DNA from: Armatimonadota bacterium
Lineage (GTDB): Bacteria; Armatimonadota; Hebobacteria; CAIYQO01
Assembly (NCBI GenBank): GCA_029553475.1
Contig: JAKPKV010000050.1
Coordinates: 1-64,000, forward strand
Length of the DNA stretch: 64,000 nt
Reading direction: 5' to 3'
Positions 33,639-42,087 of the stretch are shown here, in pieces; position 1 is the stretch's first letter; each line of letters opens with the position of its first letter. The notes under the pieces are model-generated. The model was not told the DNA's origin and searched no databases. It saw nothing but the letters and a program-made list of their open reading frames with translations. The position numbers and the translations under genes are program-made.

Positions 33639-36600
33639 ATGATGCTCTACGATATCACACAGATTGTCGCCGAATCCGCGGCGCTGGCGCCGGTGCGCGA
33701 GGGGTTTGCGCGCGGGGCGCGGCGGCAGTGGGTGAGCGGCGTGCGCGGCACGGGCAAGAGCCTGGCGGCGGCGGCGTTGACGCGGGCGCGCGGGGCGCGG
33801 GTGCAGCTCATCCTCACCCCCAGCCCGGAGCGCGCGGAAACGCTGCTCGCCGACCTCGCCGCCATGCTCTCCGACGCGCCGCTGGCGCTCTTCCCCTCGC
33901 TGGAGGGCCTGCTGTACGAGGAAACCTCGCCCGATTATCAGCTCGTGCGCGACCGCATCACCGTGCTGGCGCGGCTGGCGATGGGGGAGCCGCTGGTGCT
34001 CATCGTCACCCCGGACGCCATGCTGCACCGCACGCTGCCGCCGGACGCCATGCGCGCGGCGGTGCGCGCGCTCGCCGTCGGCGAGCGTATTGATCCCGCG
34101 CAGCTCGCCGCCTGGCTGGTGGGCGCCGGCTACGCGCGCGAGGCGCTGGTGGAGCAGCCGGGGCAGTTCAGCCTGCGCGGCGGGGTGCTCGACATCTATC
34201 CCTCCACCGCGAGCGAGCCGGTGCGCCTGGAGTTCTTCGGCGACGACATCGAATCCCTCCGCGCCTTCGCGCCCGAGACCCAGCGCTCCACGCGCGCGCT
34301 GGAGAGGATCACGCTCTTCCCGGCGCGCGAGCTGCTGCTGGCGCCGGAGCGGGCCGAGGCGGCGCTGCCCGCCATCCGCGCCGCGCTCGACGCCCGCCTG
34401 ACGACGATCTCTCACGCGCCCATCCGCCTGCCCGGCGAGGACGGCGGGGACGAGCTGCTCTCCCCCGCCGAGCGGCTATCGGCGAAGGTGGAGCACGAGT
34501 TGGAGCTGCTGCGCCAGGGGTCGTACTTCACCGGGGTGGAATACTATCTACCCTACCTGTATCCCGAAGGCGCCACGCTGCTCGACTACCTGCCCGAGGA
34601 GACCGCGGTCATCCTCGACGAGCTGGAGCATATCGCCCACGCCTTCCATCGCTTCCGCGAGGGCATCGCGCAGCTCGAAGAGAGCCGCCTGGCACGCGGC
34701 GCGCTGCTGCCGGCGCCGGCGCCGCTCTACCTGCCGCTGCCCGATGGGCTGACGCGGCTGGCCCGCTTCCCCGCCGTCGCTTTCAGCCTGTTGCCGCCCG
34801 GCGTGGACGCGAGTTTTACCCACCCGGCGGTGAAAAGCGTCATCGAGGAAGACCTAACCCCCCTTCCCCCTTCCCTGGAGGGAAGGGGGAGTGAGATTGA
34901 TGGCGCCGCACGCCCCTCTCCCGCTGGGCGAGGGGGTGAGGAGGGGTTACTCGACGGCGCGTATCTCGATCTGCCCTGCTATGCGCCGACGAATTACTCG
35001 CTCGCGCCGTCGCAGCTCGCGCCGGACCTGGCGCGCTGGTCGCGCGAGGCCTACGCGATGGTGGTGGCGACCCATCAGGAGCACCGGTTGGCGGAGACGC
35101 TGGCGGGGGCGGGCGCCGCGGTCATTTCCGGCGACGCCGCGCTGCCCGCGCCCGACCGGCCGCTGCTGCCCAGGGCGGTCGTGGTGCGCCGCGCGGCGCT
35201 GACGGAGGGGGTGCTGCTGCCCACCGTGGGCATCGCCCTGCTCACCGACAGCGAATTGCTCGGCTGGCAGAAGCAGCGCCGCGGCCTGCATCGCAAACAG
35301 CCGGCCGGGCAGAAGATCCACAGCCTCAGCCAGCTCACGCCGGGCGATTACGTGGTGCATATCAGCCACGGCATCGGCCGCTACGTCGGGCTGGTGCGTC
35401 GCGACGTGCTGGGGGTGGAGCGCGAGTTCCTGCAGATTGACTACGCCGGCGCCGACAAGCTGTTCGTGCCCATTGACCAGCTCGACCGCGTGCAGAAATA
35501 TCTGAGCCTCGACGACAATCCCCCGGAGGTCCACCGCCTGGGGGGAGGGGAATGGGAGCGCATCCGCAAACGCACGAAGAAGGCGACGGAAGAGCTGGCC
35601 ACACAACTGCTGCGGCTCCAGGCGATGCGCGCCCGTCAACGCGGCCATGCGTTCGCGCCGGATAGCCCCTGGCAGCGCGAGATGGAGGAAGGCTTTCCCT
35701 GGCAGGAAACCCCTGACCAGCTCACCGCCATCGCCGACGTGAAGCTGGACATGGAGATGGAGCACCCCACCGACCGCCTCATCTGCGGCGACGTGGGGTA
35801 CGGCAAGACGGAGGTCGCCATCCGCGCGGCCTTCAAGGCGGTGATGGACGGCCGGCAGGTGGCGGTATTGGCGCCCACCACTGTGCTCGCCGCCCAGCAC
35901 TACCGCACCTTCCGCGAGCGCGTGGCCGCCTTCCCGGTGCGGGTGGCGCTGCTCTCGCGCGGGGTACCGCGGCAGGAGCAGCATCGCCTCGTGCATGAGA
36001 TCGTCGGCGGCGCGGTGGATATCGTCATCGGCACCCATCGCATCCTCTCGCAGGACGTCGTGTACAAAAACCTCGGCCTGGTCATCATTGACGAAGAGCA
36101 GCGCTTCGGCGTGAAGCAGAAGGAGCATTTCAAAAAGCTGGCGCCGGGGGTGGATCTCCTCACCATGTCGGCGACGCCCATCCCGCGCACGCTGCACATG
36201 GCGCTCGCCGGCCTGCGCGAGATGTCGCTCATCACCACCCCGCCGGAAGGCCGCATGCCGGTGCGCACGCTGGCGATGGAGGCGGACGACGAGGTGCTGC
36301 GCGAGGCGATTCTGCGCGAGCTGGATCGCGACGGCCAGGTCTTCGTGCTGCACAACCGCGTCTCCTCCATCGAGCACGTCGCCCAGCACATCCGCCGCCT
36401 CGTGCCGCAGGCGCGGGTGGCGGTGGGCCACGGCCAGATGGCCGAGGGCGAGCTCGACCGGCTGATGATGGATTTTTACGAGCGCAAGTTCGATGTCTTC
36501 GTCTGCACCACCATCATCGAGAATGGCGTGGATTTTCCGAACGCCAACACCCTCATCGTCAACGAGGCGGACTGTTTTGGTCTCGCCCAGCTCTACCAGC

Positions 36601-37397
36601 TGCGCGGGCGGGTGGGACGCAGCGACCGGCAGGCCTACGCGTATCTCACCTGGCGGCCGCGCAAAAAGCTCACCGAGACCGCGCAGCAGCGCATCGCCGC
36701 GCTGAAGGAGTTCGCGGCGCTCGGCTCCGGCTACAAAGTGGCGCTGCGCGATCTGGAGATACGCGGCGCGGGCAACCTGCTGGGCGCCGAGCAGAGCGGC
36801 GTGCTGGAAGCGGTGGGCTACGACCTGTACTGCCAGATGCTGGAGGAAGCGGTGCGCCTGGTGCGCGGCGAGGTGGTGGAGCCGGAGGTGGACGTGCAGA
36901 TGGACCTGCCGCTGGACGCCTTCCTGCCGGAGGCCTACGTGCCCGATCTCAACCAGCGCATTGATCTCTACCGGCGGCTGGCGGCGGTGCGCCACCCGAA
37001 ATTCGCCGACGAGCTGCGCGCGGAAATCCTCGACCGTTTCGGCAAGCCGCTGCCCGCGCCGGCCGAGCACCTCTTCCGCGTGGTGGGGGTGAAGCTGCGC
37101 TGCCGCGACGCCGGGGTGACGTACATCGGCACCGAGCGCGGTGCGGTCGTGCTGCGCCTGCGCGACGACCGCGCGCTGTCCCCCCAGGCGGTGCGCCAGT
37201 TGACGCGCGAGGCGCAGTCCTGGCGCGACCGCGGCCTGCCCGCCCCCGGCTTCACCGTCGGCCGCGCGACCATCTACACGCAGAATCTCGACGTGCCCAC
37301 CACCCTCGACATCCTCGACGAAGTCCTCGACCGCCTGCGCATCATCGAGGAGGAAGTGGCGAAAGCGCCGCGCCCGAAGCTGCGGGCGGCGTGGTGA
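33639..37397 (+). CDS. mfd: Transcription-repair coupling factor
   Basis: The 1252-residue protein displaces RNA polymerase stalled at DNA lesions and recruits UvrA. It has the UvrB-like N-terminal part (VSGVRGTGKS, EFFGDDIESLRAF), the RNA polymerase-interacting domain (GDYVVHISHGIGRYVGL), the RecG-like motor with Walker A G717-DVGYGKTEV and DEEQ at 818-821, SATPIPRTL, and the ENGVDFPNANTLIV...QLRGRVGRSDR motif. The C-terminal UvrA-binding domain follows. Start is the ATG at 33639 (33642 is equally good), after AGGA. Residues about 406-436 are a proline/glycine insertion encoded by a dispersed repeat. Confidence 0.97.
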   Translation: MMLYDITQIVAESAALAPVREGFARGARRQWVSGVRGTGKSLAAAALTRARGARVQLILTPSPERAETLLADLAAMLSDAPLALFPSLEGLLYEETSPDYQLVRDRITVLARLAMGEPLVLIVTPDAMLHRTLPPDAMRAAVRALAVGERIDPAQLAAWLVGAGYAREALVEQPGQFSLRGGVLDIYPSTASEPVRLEFFGDDIESLRAFAPETQRSTRALERITLFPARELLLAPERAEAALPAIRAALDARLTTISHAPIRLPGEDGGDELLSPAERLSAKVEHELELLRQGSYFTGVEYYLPYLYPEGATLLDYLPEETAVILDELEHIAHAFHRFREGIAQLEESRLARGALLPAPAPLYLPLPDGLTRLARFPAVAFSLLPPGVDASFTHPAVKSVIEEDLTPLPPSLEGRGSEIDGAARPSPAGRGGEEGLLDGAYLDLPCYAPTNYSLAPSQLAPDLARWSREAYAMVVATHQEHRLAETLAGAGAAVISGDAALPAPDRPLLPRAVVVRRAALTEGVLLPTVGIALLTDSELLGWQKQRRGLHRKQPAGQKIHSLSQLTPGDYVVHISHGIGRYVGLVRRDVLGVEREFLQIDYAGADKLFVPIDQLDRVQKYLSLDDNPPEVHRLGGGEWERIRKRTKKATEELATQLLRLQAMRARQRGHAFAPDSPWQREMEEGFPWQETPDQLTAIADVKLDMEMEHPTDRLICGDVGYGKTEVAIRAAFKAVMDGRQVAVLAPTTVLAAQHYRTFRERVAAFPVRVALLSRGVPRQEQHRLVHEIVGGAVDIVIGTHRILSQDVVYKNLGLVIIDEEQRFGVKQKEHFKKLAPGVDLLTMSATPIPRTLHMALAGLREMSLITTPPEGRMPVRTLAMEADDEVLREAILRELDRDGQVFVLHNRVSSIEHVAQHIRRLVPQARVAVGHGQMAEGELDRLMMDFYERKFDVFVCTTIIENGVDFPNANTLIVNEADCFGLAQLYQLRGRVGRSDRQAYAYLTWRPRKKLTETAQQRIAALKEFAALGSGYKVALRDLEIRGAGNLLGAEQSGVLEAVGYDLYCQMLEEAVRLVRGEVVEPEVDVQMDLPLDAFLPEAYVPDLNQRIDLYRRLAAVRHPKFADELRAEILDRFGKPLPAPAEHLFRVVGVKLRCRDAGVTYIGTERGAVVLRLRDDRALSPQAVRQLTREAQSWRDRGLPAPGFTVGRATIYTQNLDVPTTLDILDEVLDRLRIIEEEVAKAPRPKLRAAW
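34854..34946 (+). repeat. Palindromic repeat inserted in frame within mfd
   Basis: The 93 bases (31 codons) hold two hairpins, CCCCCTTCCCTGGAGGGAAG and CCCCTCTCCCGCTGGGCGAG, of the same type as intergenic copies at 7586, 13151 and 44590. They encode LTPLPPSLEGRGSEI and SPAGRGGEEG, text unlike any Mfd sequence I know at that place. Confidence 0.75.
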
Positions 37398-37502
37398 GCG
37401 GTCGCGTGCCCTGGTGCATGATTTCGCCTCGGCGCGTTGCTCGTGCGCCACGCAACGGAGCGGCTTGTCCCCCATAGCTTGAGCGAAGGGGGGAGTGCCG
37501 TC

Positions 37503-37575
37503 ACCAGGGGGACTGTCCCCCTGCACGTCGTGACCGGATGATCCACAGGCCGTTCACCGGGACTGTCCCCCTGGT
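37503..37575. repeat. Two GGGACTGTCCCC palindromes
   Basis: ACCAGGGGGACTGTCCCCCT at 37503-37522 and ACCGGGACTGTCCCCCTGGT at 37556-37575. Related to 16751-16847. The gap 37398-37736 between mfd and the convergent O-antigen-ligase-like gene carries only repeats. Confidence 0.7.
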
Positions 37576-37596
37576 GCGCAACCGGCGGTAGATGCG

Positions 37597-37645
37597 CACG
37601 GCACTCCGCGCCGCTGCATGCCTCACGACGAACGGGATGGATTGG
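37597..37645 (-). repeat. AGCGGAGCGG-loop hairpin repeat, copy 3
   Basis: On the minus strand it reads CCAATCCATCCCGTTCGTCG then GGCATGCAGCGGCGCGGAGT, matching copy 1 at 5922-5970 in flank and core. A degenerate plus-strand copy lies at 37447-37466. Confidence 0.7.
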
Positions 37646-37669
37646 TGACCTGGCCTGCATCCGCGCCCT

Positions 37670-37697
37670 GGGCGGGCGAGCGTCCCCGCGAGCCGGC
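37670..37697 (+). repeat. Single arm of the GGGCGGGCGAGCGTCC repeat
   Basis: Matches the arms of the long hairpins at 49799-49932 and 52871-53137, but no facing arm is present here. Confidence 0.65.
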
Positions 37698-37736
37698 ATG
37701 GATTGCATCCGCTGGCGGGACTACCTGGTGAATGGG

Positions 37737-39203
37737 TTACCGGCCTGATGACTCCCCGGCCTTCCACACCATCGCCGCCCCCACCGCGGCCAGGCTCCAG
37801 AAGAAGCCGCCGCCTTCGATGCGCCAGAAGTGGGCCTCGGGGAGGTTGGTGAGGAGGAAAGTGGCGCTGGCGCCGGCCAGCGCCAGCGCGAGGATGGCGG
37901 TGAGGGTCCGCTCGCGGCGCAGGCGCAGGCCGCGCCGCCACAGCCAGCCGGTGACGCCGAGGACGAGCAGCGAGAGCGCCAGCGCGGCGGGTATCCCCTG
38001 CGCGGCCGCCCACTGCAGCGGCTGATTATGGAAATTGCGCTGAGTGTGCGGCAGGTCAATGGGGCGGGGATATGGCGTGCGGATCACCTGAGCGGCGGCT
38101 TCCGTGTCGCCCACCCCCCACAGCGGCGCGGCGGCAATGACGGTGAGCGCGTGGCGGTAGATGCGCAGCCGCGCCCTGTCCGCCATGCCGTGCTCGGCCA
38201 CGCGCCAGCCCAGCGGCAGGTCCAGGACGTAGACATCCACCGCCTGCACCCCGCCGACCAGCGCCAGCGCGAGGATGAGCGGGGTCACGTGGCGCAGCCG
38301 CCAGGCGCGCGCGGCGACGGTGAGCAGCGCCGCCATGCCCAACGCCCCCAGCGCCCAGAGCCCCTTGCCCGGCCAGGCGGCGGTGAGCGCCAGCCCCAGC
38401 GCCGCCACCGCGCTGAGGCCCCACGGCCATGAATACCACGCCAGCAGCAGGCAGGCGACGGCCCCCACCGCCAGCAGCGGCCCGCGCGCCCCGGTATACC
38501 AGAGCGCGGCGGCCACTAGCAGCCCGCCGGCGAACACCGCCGCCCGCGCCCAGCGAGACGATAGGCGCCCGCGGGCGGCGGGCAGCAGCCAGACCGGCAG
38601 CGCCGCCGCCAGCAGCGCCGCGGTGAGGTTGATGTAGGAGGTGAGCCCTTGCGCGCGCGGGGTGGTCCACGCCCCGCTATCGGGTACCGGACGGAACCCG
38701 CTCGCCCAGCCGGCGTCGAGGTCGGGATACCAGCGCGTCACCCCCGTGACGTGCTGCACGATCACCGCCGCCGCCAGCACCCCGATGCCCGCCAGCAGCG
38801 CCCCCCACGCCAGCCGGTCGCCGCGCGGCTGTCCCGCCAGCGCCAGGAAGATGAGCGCGCCGCGCAGCATCGGCTCGCCGAGGATCCACAGGGAGAGCCA
38901 TTCAAAGGGCACATCCCGCGCCCACGTCCGCGCCAGCGTCGCCAGCAGCACCACCCCCAGCGCCGCCAGACACGGCCACAGGAAGGGATAGTCGCGCGGC
39001 CGGCGCCCGCCGGGCAGCAGCAGCAGCACGAGCAGCGCCGCTTCCGCCAGCAGCATGCCGTTCGGATAGCGCAGCGTGGCGCCGATGCACGGCCCCGACC
39101 ACATGCCGGTGAAGAGCAGCCAGCCGACGAGGAGGCCGCGCAGCACGGCAATCGCGCGCTGCGCGGTGGATGGCAGGGGCCGCGGGAAGGGTCGGATTCT
39201 CAC
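37737..39203 (-). CDS. O-antigen ligase/polymerase-like membrane protein
   Basis: The 488-residue protein has about eleven to twelve hydrophobic segments. Between two of them lies a large loop with HTQRNFHNQPLQWAAAQGIPA, matching the conserved periplasmic loop histidine motif of the Wzy_C (O-antigen ligase) family, and an upstream YTGARGPLLAVG with the usual arginine. Such enzymes join glycan chains to lipid A, proteins or each other outside the cytoplasm. The start is GTG at 39203. CATAAT at 39211-39216 lies seven bases upstream, pointing to a leaderless mRNA. Acceptor unknown. Confidence 0.85.
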   Translation of the reverse strand: MRIRPFPRPLPSTAQRAIAVLRGLLVGWLLFTGMWSGPCIGATLRYPNGMLLAEAALLVLLLLPGGRRPRDYPFLWPCLAALGVVLLATLARTWARDVPFEWLSLWILGEPMLRGALIFLALAGQPRGDRLAWGALLAGIGVLAAAVIVQHVTGVTRWYPDLDAGWASGFRPVPDSGAWTTPRAQGLTSYINLTAALLAAALPVWLLPAARGRLSSRWARAAVFAGGLLVAAALWYTGARGPLLAVGAVACLLLAWYSWPWGLSAVAALGLALTAAWPGKGLWALGALGMAALLTVAARAWRLRHVTPLILALALVGGVQAVDVYVLDLPLGWRVAEHGMADRARLRIYRHALTVIAAAPLWGVGDTEAAAQVIRTPYPRPIDLPHTQRNFHNQPLQWAAAQGIPAALALSLLVLGVTGWLWRRGLRLRRERTLTAILALALAGASATFLLTNLPEAHFWRIEGGGFFWSLAAVGAAMVWKAGESSGR

Positions 39204-39210
39204 GGCGGCT

Positions 39211-39216
39211 ATTATG
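39211..39216 (-). promoter_or_regulatory. -10 box CATAAT of the O-antigen-ligase-like gene
   Basis: Extended form TGGCATAAT, seven bases from the GTG start, on the minus strand. Confidence 0.5.
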
Positions 39217-39273
39217 CCACGTCCGGCGCGATGGCGCCAGCGCCGCGACTAGGCAATCCGTCGCGAATCGCGC

Positions 39274-39279
39274 TACAAT
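39274..39279 (+). promoter_or_regulatory. -10 box TACAAT of nadA
   Basis: It directly abuts an ATG at 39280. Transcription would begin after that codon, so translation should start at the ATG at 39298, which has GGGGGTG upstream. Confidence 0.55.
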
Positions 39280-39297
39280 ATGGCTGGGGGTGCGGCG

Positions 39298-40209
39298 ATG
39301 GACGAGGAGATGAGAGCGGAGATCGCACGTCTGCGCGCGGAGCGCAAGGCGATCATCTTGGCGCATAATTATCAGCGCCCGGAGGTGCAGGAGATCGCCG
39401 ATTACGTGGGCGATTCGCTGGAGCTGAGCATCAAGGCGTCGCAGCTCGCGGATGTCGAGGTGGTGGTGTTTTGCAGCGTGGATTTCATGGCGGAGACGGC
39501 AAAACTGCTGGCGCCGGACAAACTGGTGCTGCACCCCGACCCGCGCGCCGGCTGCCCGATGGCGGAGATGGTCACCCCGGAGCGCCTGCGCGAGATGAAG
39601 GCGCAGTACCCCGGCGTGCCGGTGGTCTGCTACGTGAACACTTCGGCGGCGGTGAAGGCGGAGTGCGACATCGCCGTCACCTCGGCGAACGCGGTGAAGA
39701 TCGTCAACGGCCTCGACGCCGACACCATCCTCTTCGTGCCTGACCGCTGCCTGGGCGCGTGGGTGCAGCAGCACACCGAGAAAACCCTCATCCTCTGGCC
39801 GGGCTACTGCCCCACGCACAACCGCATCCTGCCCGCGCACGTCCTCGCCGCCCGCGGGGCGCACCCCGGCGCGAAGGTGATGGCCCACCCCGAATGTCCC
39901 ATGCCCGTGCTCGACCTTGCCGATATCGTCGCCAGCACCAGCGGCATGCTGCGCCTCGCCCGTGAGGACCCGGCGGCGGAGTTCATTGTCGCCACCGAGG
40001 AGGGCCTGCTGCACCGTCTGCGCACGGAGAACCCGGAGAAGCGCTTCCACCACGTCGCCGGCGTCGCCCTCTGCCCGAATATGAAAAAGATCACCCCGGA
40101 GAAAGTCCTCTGGGCGCTGCAGGACCTGCAATACCCGGTGGACATCCCCGCCGACGTCGCCGACCGCGCCCGCCGCTGCATCGCGCGCATGCTGGAGGCG
40201 TCGAAGTAG
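39298..40209 (+). CDS. nadA: Quinolinate synthase
   Basis: The 303-residue protein makes quinolinate from iminoaspartate and dihydroxyacetone phosphate in NAD synthesis, using a [4Fe-4S] cluster. The three cluster cysteines are C86 (AGCPMAEM), C171 (GYCPTHNRI) and C259 (ALCPNMKKI), all at the expected spacing. ILAHNYQRPEVQEIADYVGDS and TSAAVKAECDIAVTSANAVK are family signatures. I prefer ATG 39298 over 39280 because the latter touches the -10 box. Neither nadB nor nadC is adjacent. Confidence 0.96.
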   Translation: MDEEMRAEIARLRAERKAIILAHNYQRPEVQEIADYVGDSLELSIKASQLADVEVVVFCSVDFMAETAKLLAPDKLVLHPDPRAGCPMAEMVTPERLREMKAQYPGVPVVCYVNTSAAVKAECDIAVTSANAVKIVNGLDADTILFVPDRCLGAWVQQHTEKTLILWPGYCPTHNRILPAHVLAARGAHPGAKVMAHPECPMPVLDLADIVASTSGMLRLAREDPAAEFIVATEEGLLHRLRTENPEKRFHHVAGVALCPNMKKITPEKVLWALQDLQYPVDIPADVADRARRCIARMLEASK

Positions 40210-40397
40210 GGGGGAGGGATTAGGGGTTAGGGGTAGCGGGCCGTCACGTTGCGCCTCGCTTCGCCATCTTGACCGGGGGCGCCCCACGGGAATCGGACGG
40301 CGCCGACGCGGGCGGCTTCGATCCCTTCGGGATGACATCATATCCTCTACCTCTTACTCCTATCCTAATCCCTAATCCCTCACCCCTAACCCCTACC
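40209..40397. repeat. Facing G-rich and C-rich GGGGTTAGGGG tracts
   Basis: The 40209-40240 stretch has at least five runs of three or more G (GGGGGAGGGATTAGGGG, TTAGGGGTAGCGGG). 40361-40397 is its C-rich counterpart (CCTAATCCCTAATCCCTC, ACCCCTAACCCCTACC begins there). They form an inverted repeat and each strand could fold as a G-quadruplex. Confidence 0.6.
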
Positions 40398-40463
40398 TCG
40401 GCGCCTCCAGGTCGTCCGCGCCACCTGCGCCCCCCCCCCCGTTGGACGCTTCTCCCCCCTCTC

Positions 40464-40472
40464 TGCTACAAT
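40464..40472 (+). promoter_or_regulatory. Extended -10 box TGCTACAAT of the ArgA-like gene
   Basis: It ends six bases before the ATG at 40479, so transcription should start at the A of the start codon. Confidence 0.6.
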
Positions 40473-40478
40473 AGCCAC

Positions 40479-41006
40479 ATGGCAGCCCGGTTGCGCGCGG
40501 CGCTGGTGGGGGATGTCGTCGGCATGCAGCGGATCATTAACCGCTTCGCCGAGCGCGGCGAGATGCTCCCCCGCGCGCTGCATGAACTGTACGAATATCT
40601 GCGCGACTTTTTCGTCATCGAAGAGGACGGCGAGATCGCCGCCTGCGCCGCCCTACACGTGAACTGGGCCAATCTGGCCGAGGTGAAAAGCGTGGCGGTG
40701 GCCGAGCAGTGCCAGGGCAAAGGCTACGGCCGCCGGGTGGTGGAGGCGTGCATCGAGGACGCGCGCCGGCTGGGCGTCGCCGAGCTCTTCTGCCTCACCT
40801 ATCAGCCGGAGTTCTTCCGCAAGCTCGGCTTCAGCGAGGTAGACCGCAATACCCTCCCGCGCAAGGTGTGGAGCGAGTGCGTGCGCTGCCCGAAATTCTC
40901 CAACTGCACGGAAATCGCCATGACGCTGCGCGTGCTCGAGGACGAGGCGCCCGCGCCCGCCGATCCGCTCACCGCGCTGGTCGCCATGCCGCAGCGTCAT
41001 GGATAA
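40479..41006 (+). CDS. GNAT acetyltransferase, ArgA-like
   Basis: The 175-residue protein has the GNAT fold: a first helix region, VIEEDGEIAACAALHVNW, the acetyl-CoA loop VAEQCQGKGYGRRVV (Q/RxxGxG/A), and EFFRKLGFSEVDRNTLPRKV. The ending WSECVRCPKFSNCTEIAM is characteristic of the short N-acetylglutamate synthases of Thermus and actinobacterial type, which start arginine synthesis. No other arg gene is near, so specificity is tentative. The ATG 40479 is set by the adjacent -10 box. Its end overlaps the next gene by eight bases, implying translational coupling. Confidence 0.85.
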   Translation: MAARLRAALVGDVVGMQRIINRFAERGEMLPRALHELYEYLRDFFVIEEDGEIAACAALHVNWANLAEVKSVAVAEQCQGKGYGRRVVEACIEDARRLGVAELFCLTYQPEFFRKLGFSEVDRNTLPRKVWSECVRCPKFSNCTEIAMTLRVLEDEAPAPADPLTALVAMPQRHG

Positions 41007-42039
41007 GCGCATCCTCATTTTCGGCCCCGCGTACCTGGACGTGGTGGTGGAAATCTCCGGCCCGCTGGCCGCCGTGCCCCTCGACCAGAGCCTGCCGGCG
41101 GCCGCCCGCGCGCCGCGCGCAGATGGCCGCATCACCCTTGACGGGCCGACGGGCGACCACCTCGTTTTCCCCTTGCCGCCCGACGCGGCAAGCGAAGCGG
41201 CGCATTTCACGCTGGCGGAGCCGGTGCTGTCGCGGGTGGGACGGGAGGACCCCGCCGTCGGCGAGCATGCGGTCGCGCGCGTGCGCGTGCAGCCCGGCGG
41301 CATGGGCGCCGGCTACGCGCTGGCGCTGGGCGCCGCGCTGTCCGCGCCGTTCGGGGAGGACGCGGTCGGCGCGCGGGTGCGGGCGGCGCTGGGCGAGATG
41401 GGCGTGCACGTCGTCCCCGCCCTGCTGCCGGACTGCCCCAGCGATACCAGCCTGGTGATCCTCTCCGCGCGGGGCGACAAGCTGGCGGTGGGCGTGCGCC
41501 GGGCGCTGGTGCGCTGGATGCCGACCGCGGAGGATCACGAGTTGGCGAAGGCGGCGGACGCCCTCGTCTTCTGCGGCGCGCCGAACGTCTTCATGGCGGC
41601 GGTGCTGGCCCGGCAGCCCAGAGCGGCGGTGCTGTGCGCCCCCGCCCTGCGCAACGTGCGCGATGCCACCGTGCCGCTGGCGTCGCTGGCCCCGCGTATC
41701 CACTATCTCACGCTGAACGCCCTCGAGTGGGCGCACCTCGACGGCGGGGATGCCATGCGCGCCCACGTGCCCGTCATCACCGTCACCGACGGCGCCCGCG
41801 GCAGCCGCCTGCTCCTCGGCGCGCGCGAATACGCCATCCCCGCGCACCCCGTCGAAGGCCCGGTGAACGCCAACCGCGCCGGCGAAACCTACGGGGCCAC
41901 GGTCTTTTCCACGCTGCTCGCGGCGTGCCCCGACTTCCCCGCCGGCGTCACCCCCGGCCTGGCGGAGCGCGCCGCCCGCCGCGGCGCGGACCAAGCCGCG
42001 CGGCAGCTGCGCCTGGCGGGGTTCGAGTTCCCGGAGTGA
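40999..42039 (+). CDS. PfkB-like sugar kinase with altered catalytic motif
   Basis: The 346-residue protein starts ILIFGPAYLDVVVEI and contains VQPGGMGAGYALALGAA, as in ribokinase-type PfkB proteins. In place of the usual C-terminal signature DTxGAGD it has NANRAGETYG (N292-G299): the anion-hole GAG is RAG and the catalytic aspartate is glutamate E296. It may phosphorylate an unusual substrate or be regulatory. The overlap of eight bases with the acetyltransferase gene indicates co-expression. The region of residues 45-80 has an insertion compared with the typical family. Confidence 0.75.
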   Translation: MDKRILIFGPAYLDVVVEISGPLAAVPLDQSLPAAARAPRADGRITLDGPTGDHLVFPLPPDAASEAAHFTLAEPVLSRVGREDPAVGEHAVARVRVQPGGMGAGYALALGAALSAPFGEDAVGARVRAALGEMGVHVVPALLPDCPSDTSLVILSARGDKLAVGVRRALVRWMPTAEDHELAKAADALVFCGAPNVFMAAVLARQPRAAVLCAPALRNVRDATVPLASLAPRIHYLTLNALEWAHLDGGDAMRAHVPVITVTDGARGSRLLLGAREYAIPAHPVEGPVNANRAGETYGATVFSTLLAACPDFPAGVTPGLAERAARRGADQAARQLRLAGFEFPE

Positions 42040-42087
42040 CGGCGCGTGTGGCCTGAGCACGCACCGGGCGCGCGAAGGCACACGGTA

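Noticed and set aside
39280-39297. ATG at 39280 as the nadA start
   Set aside because: The codon abuts the -10 box and would not be in the transcript; ATG 39298 fits.
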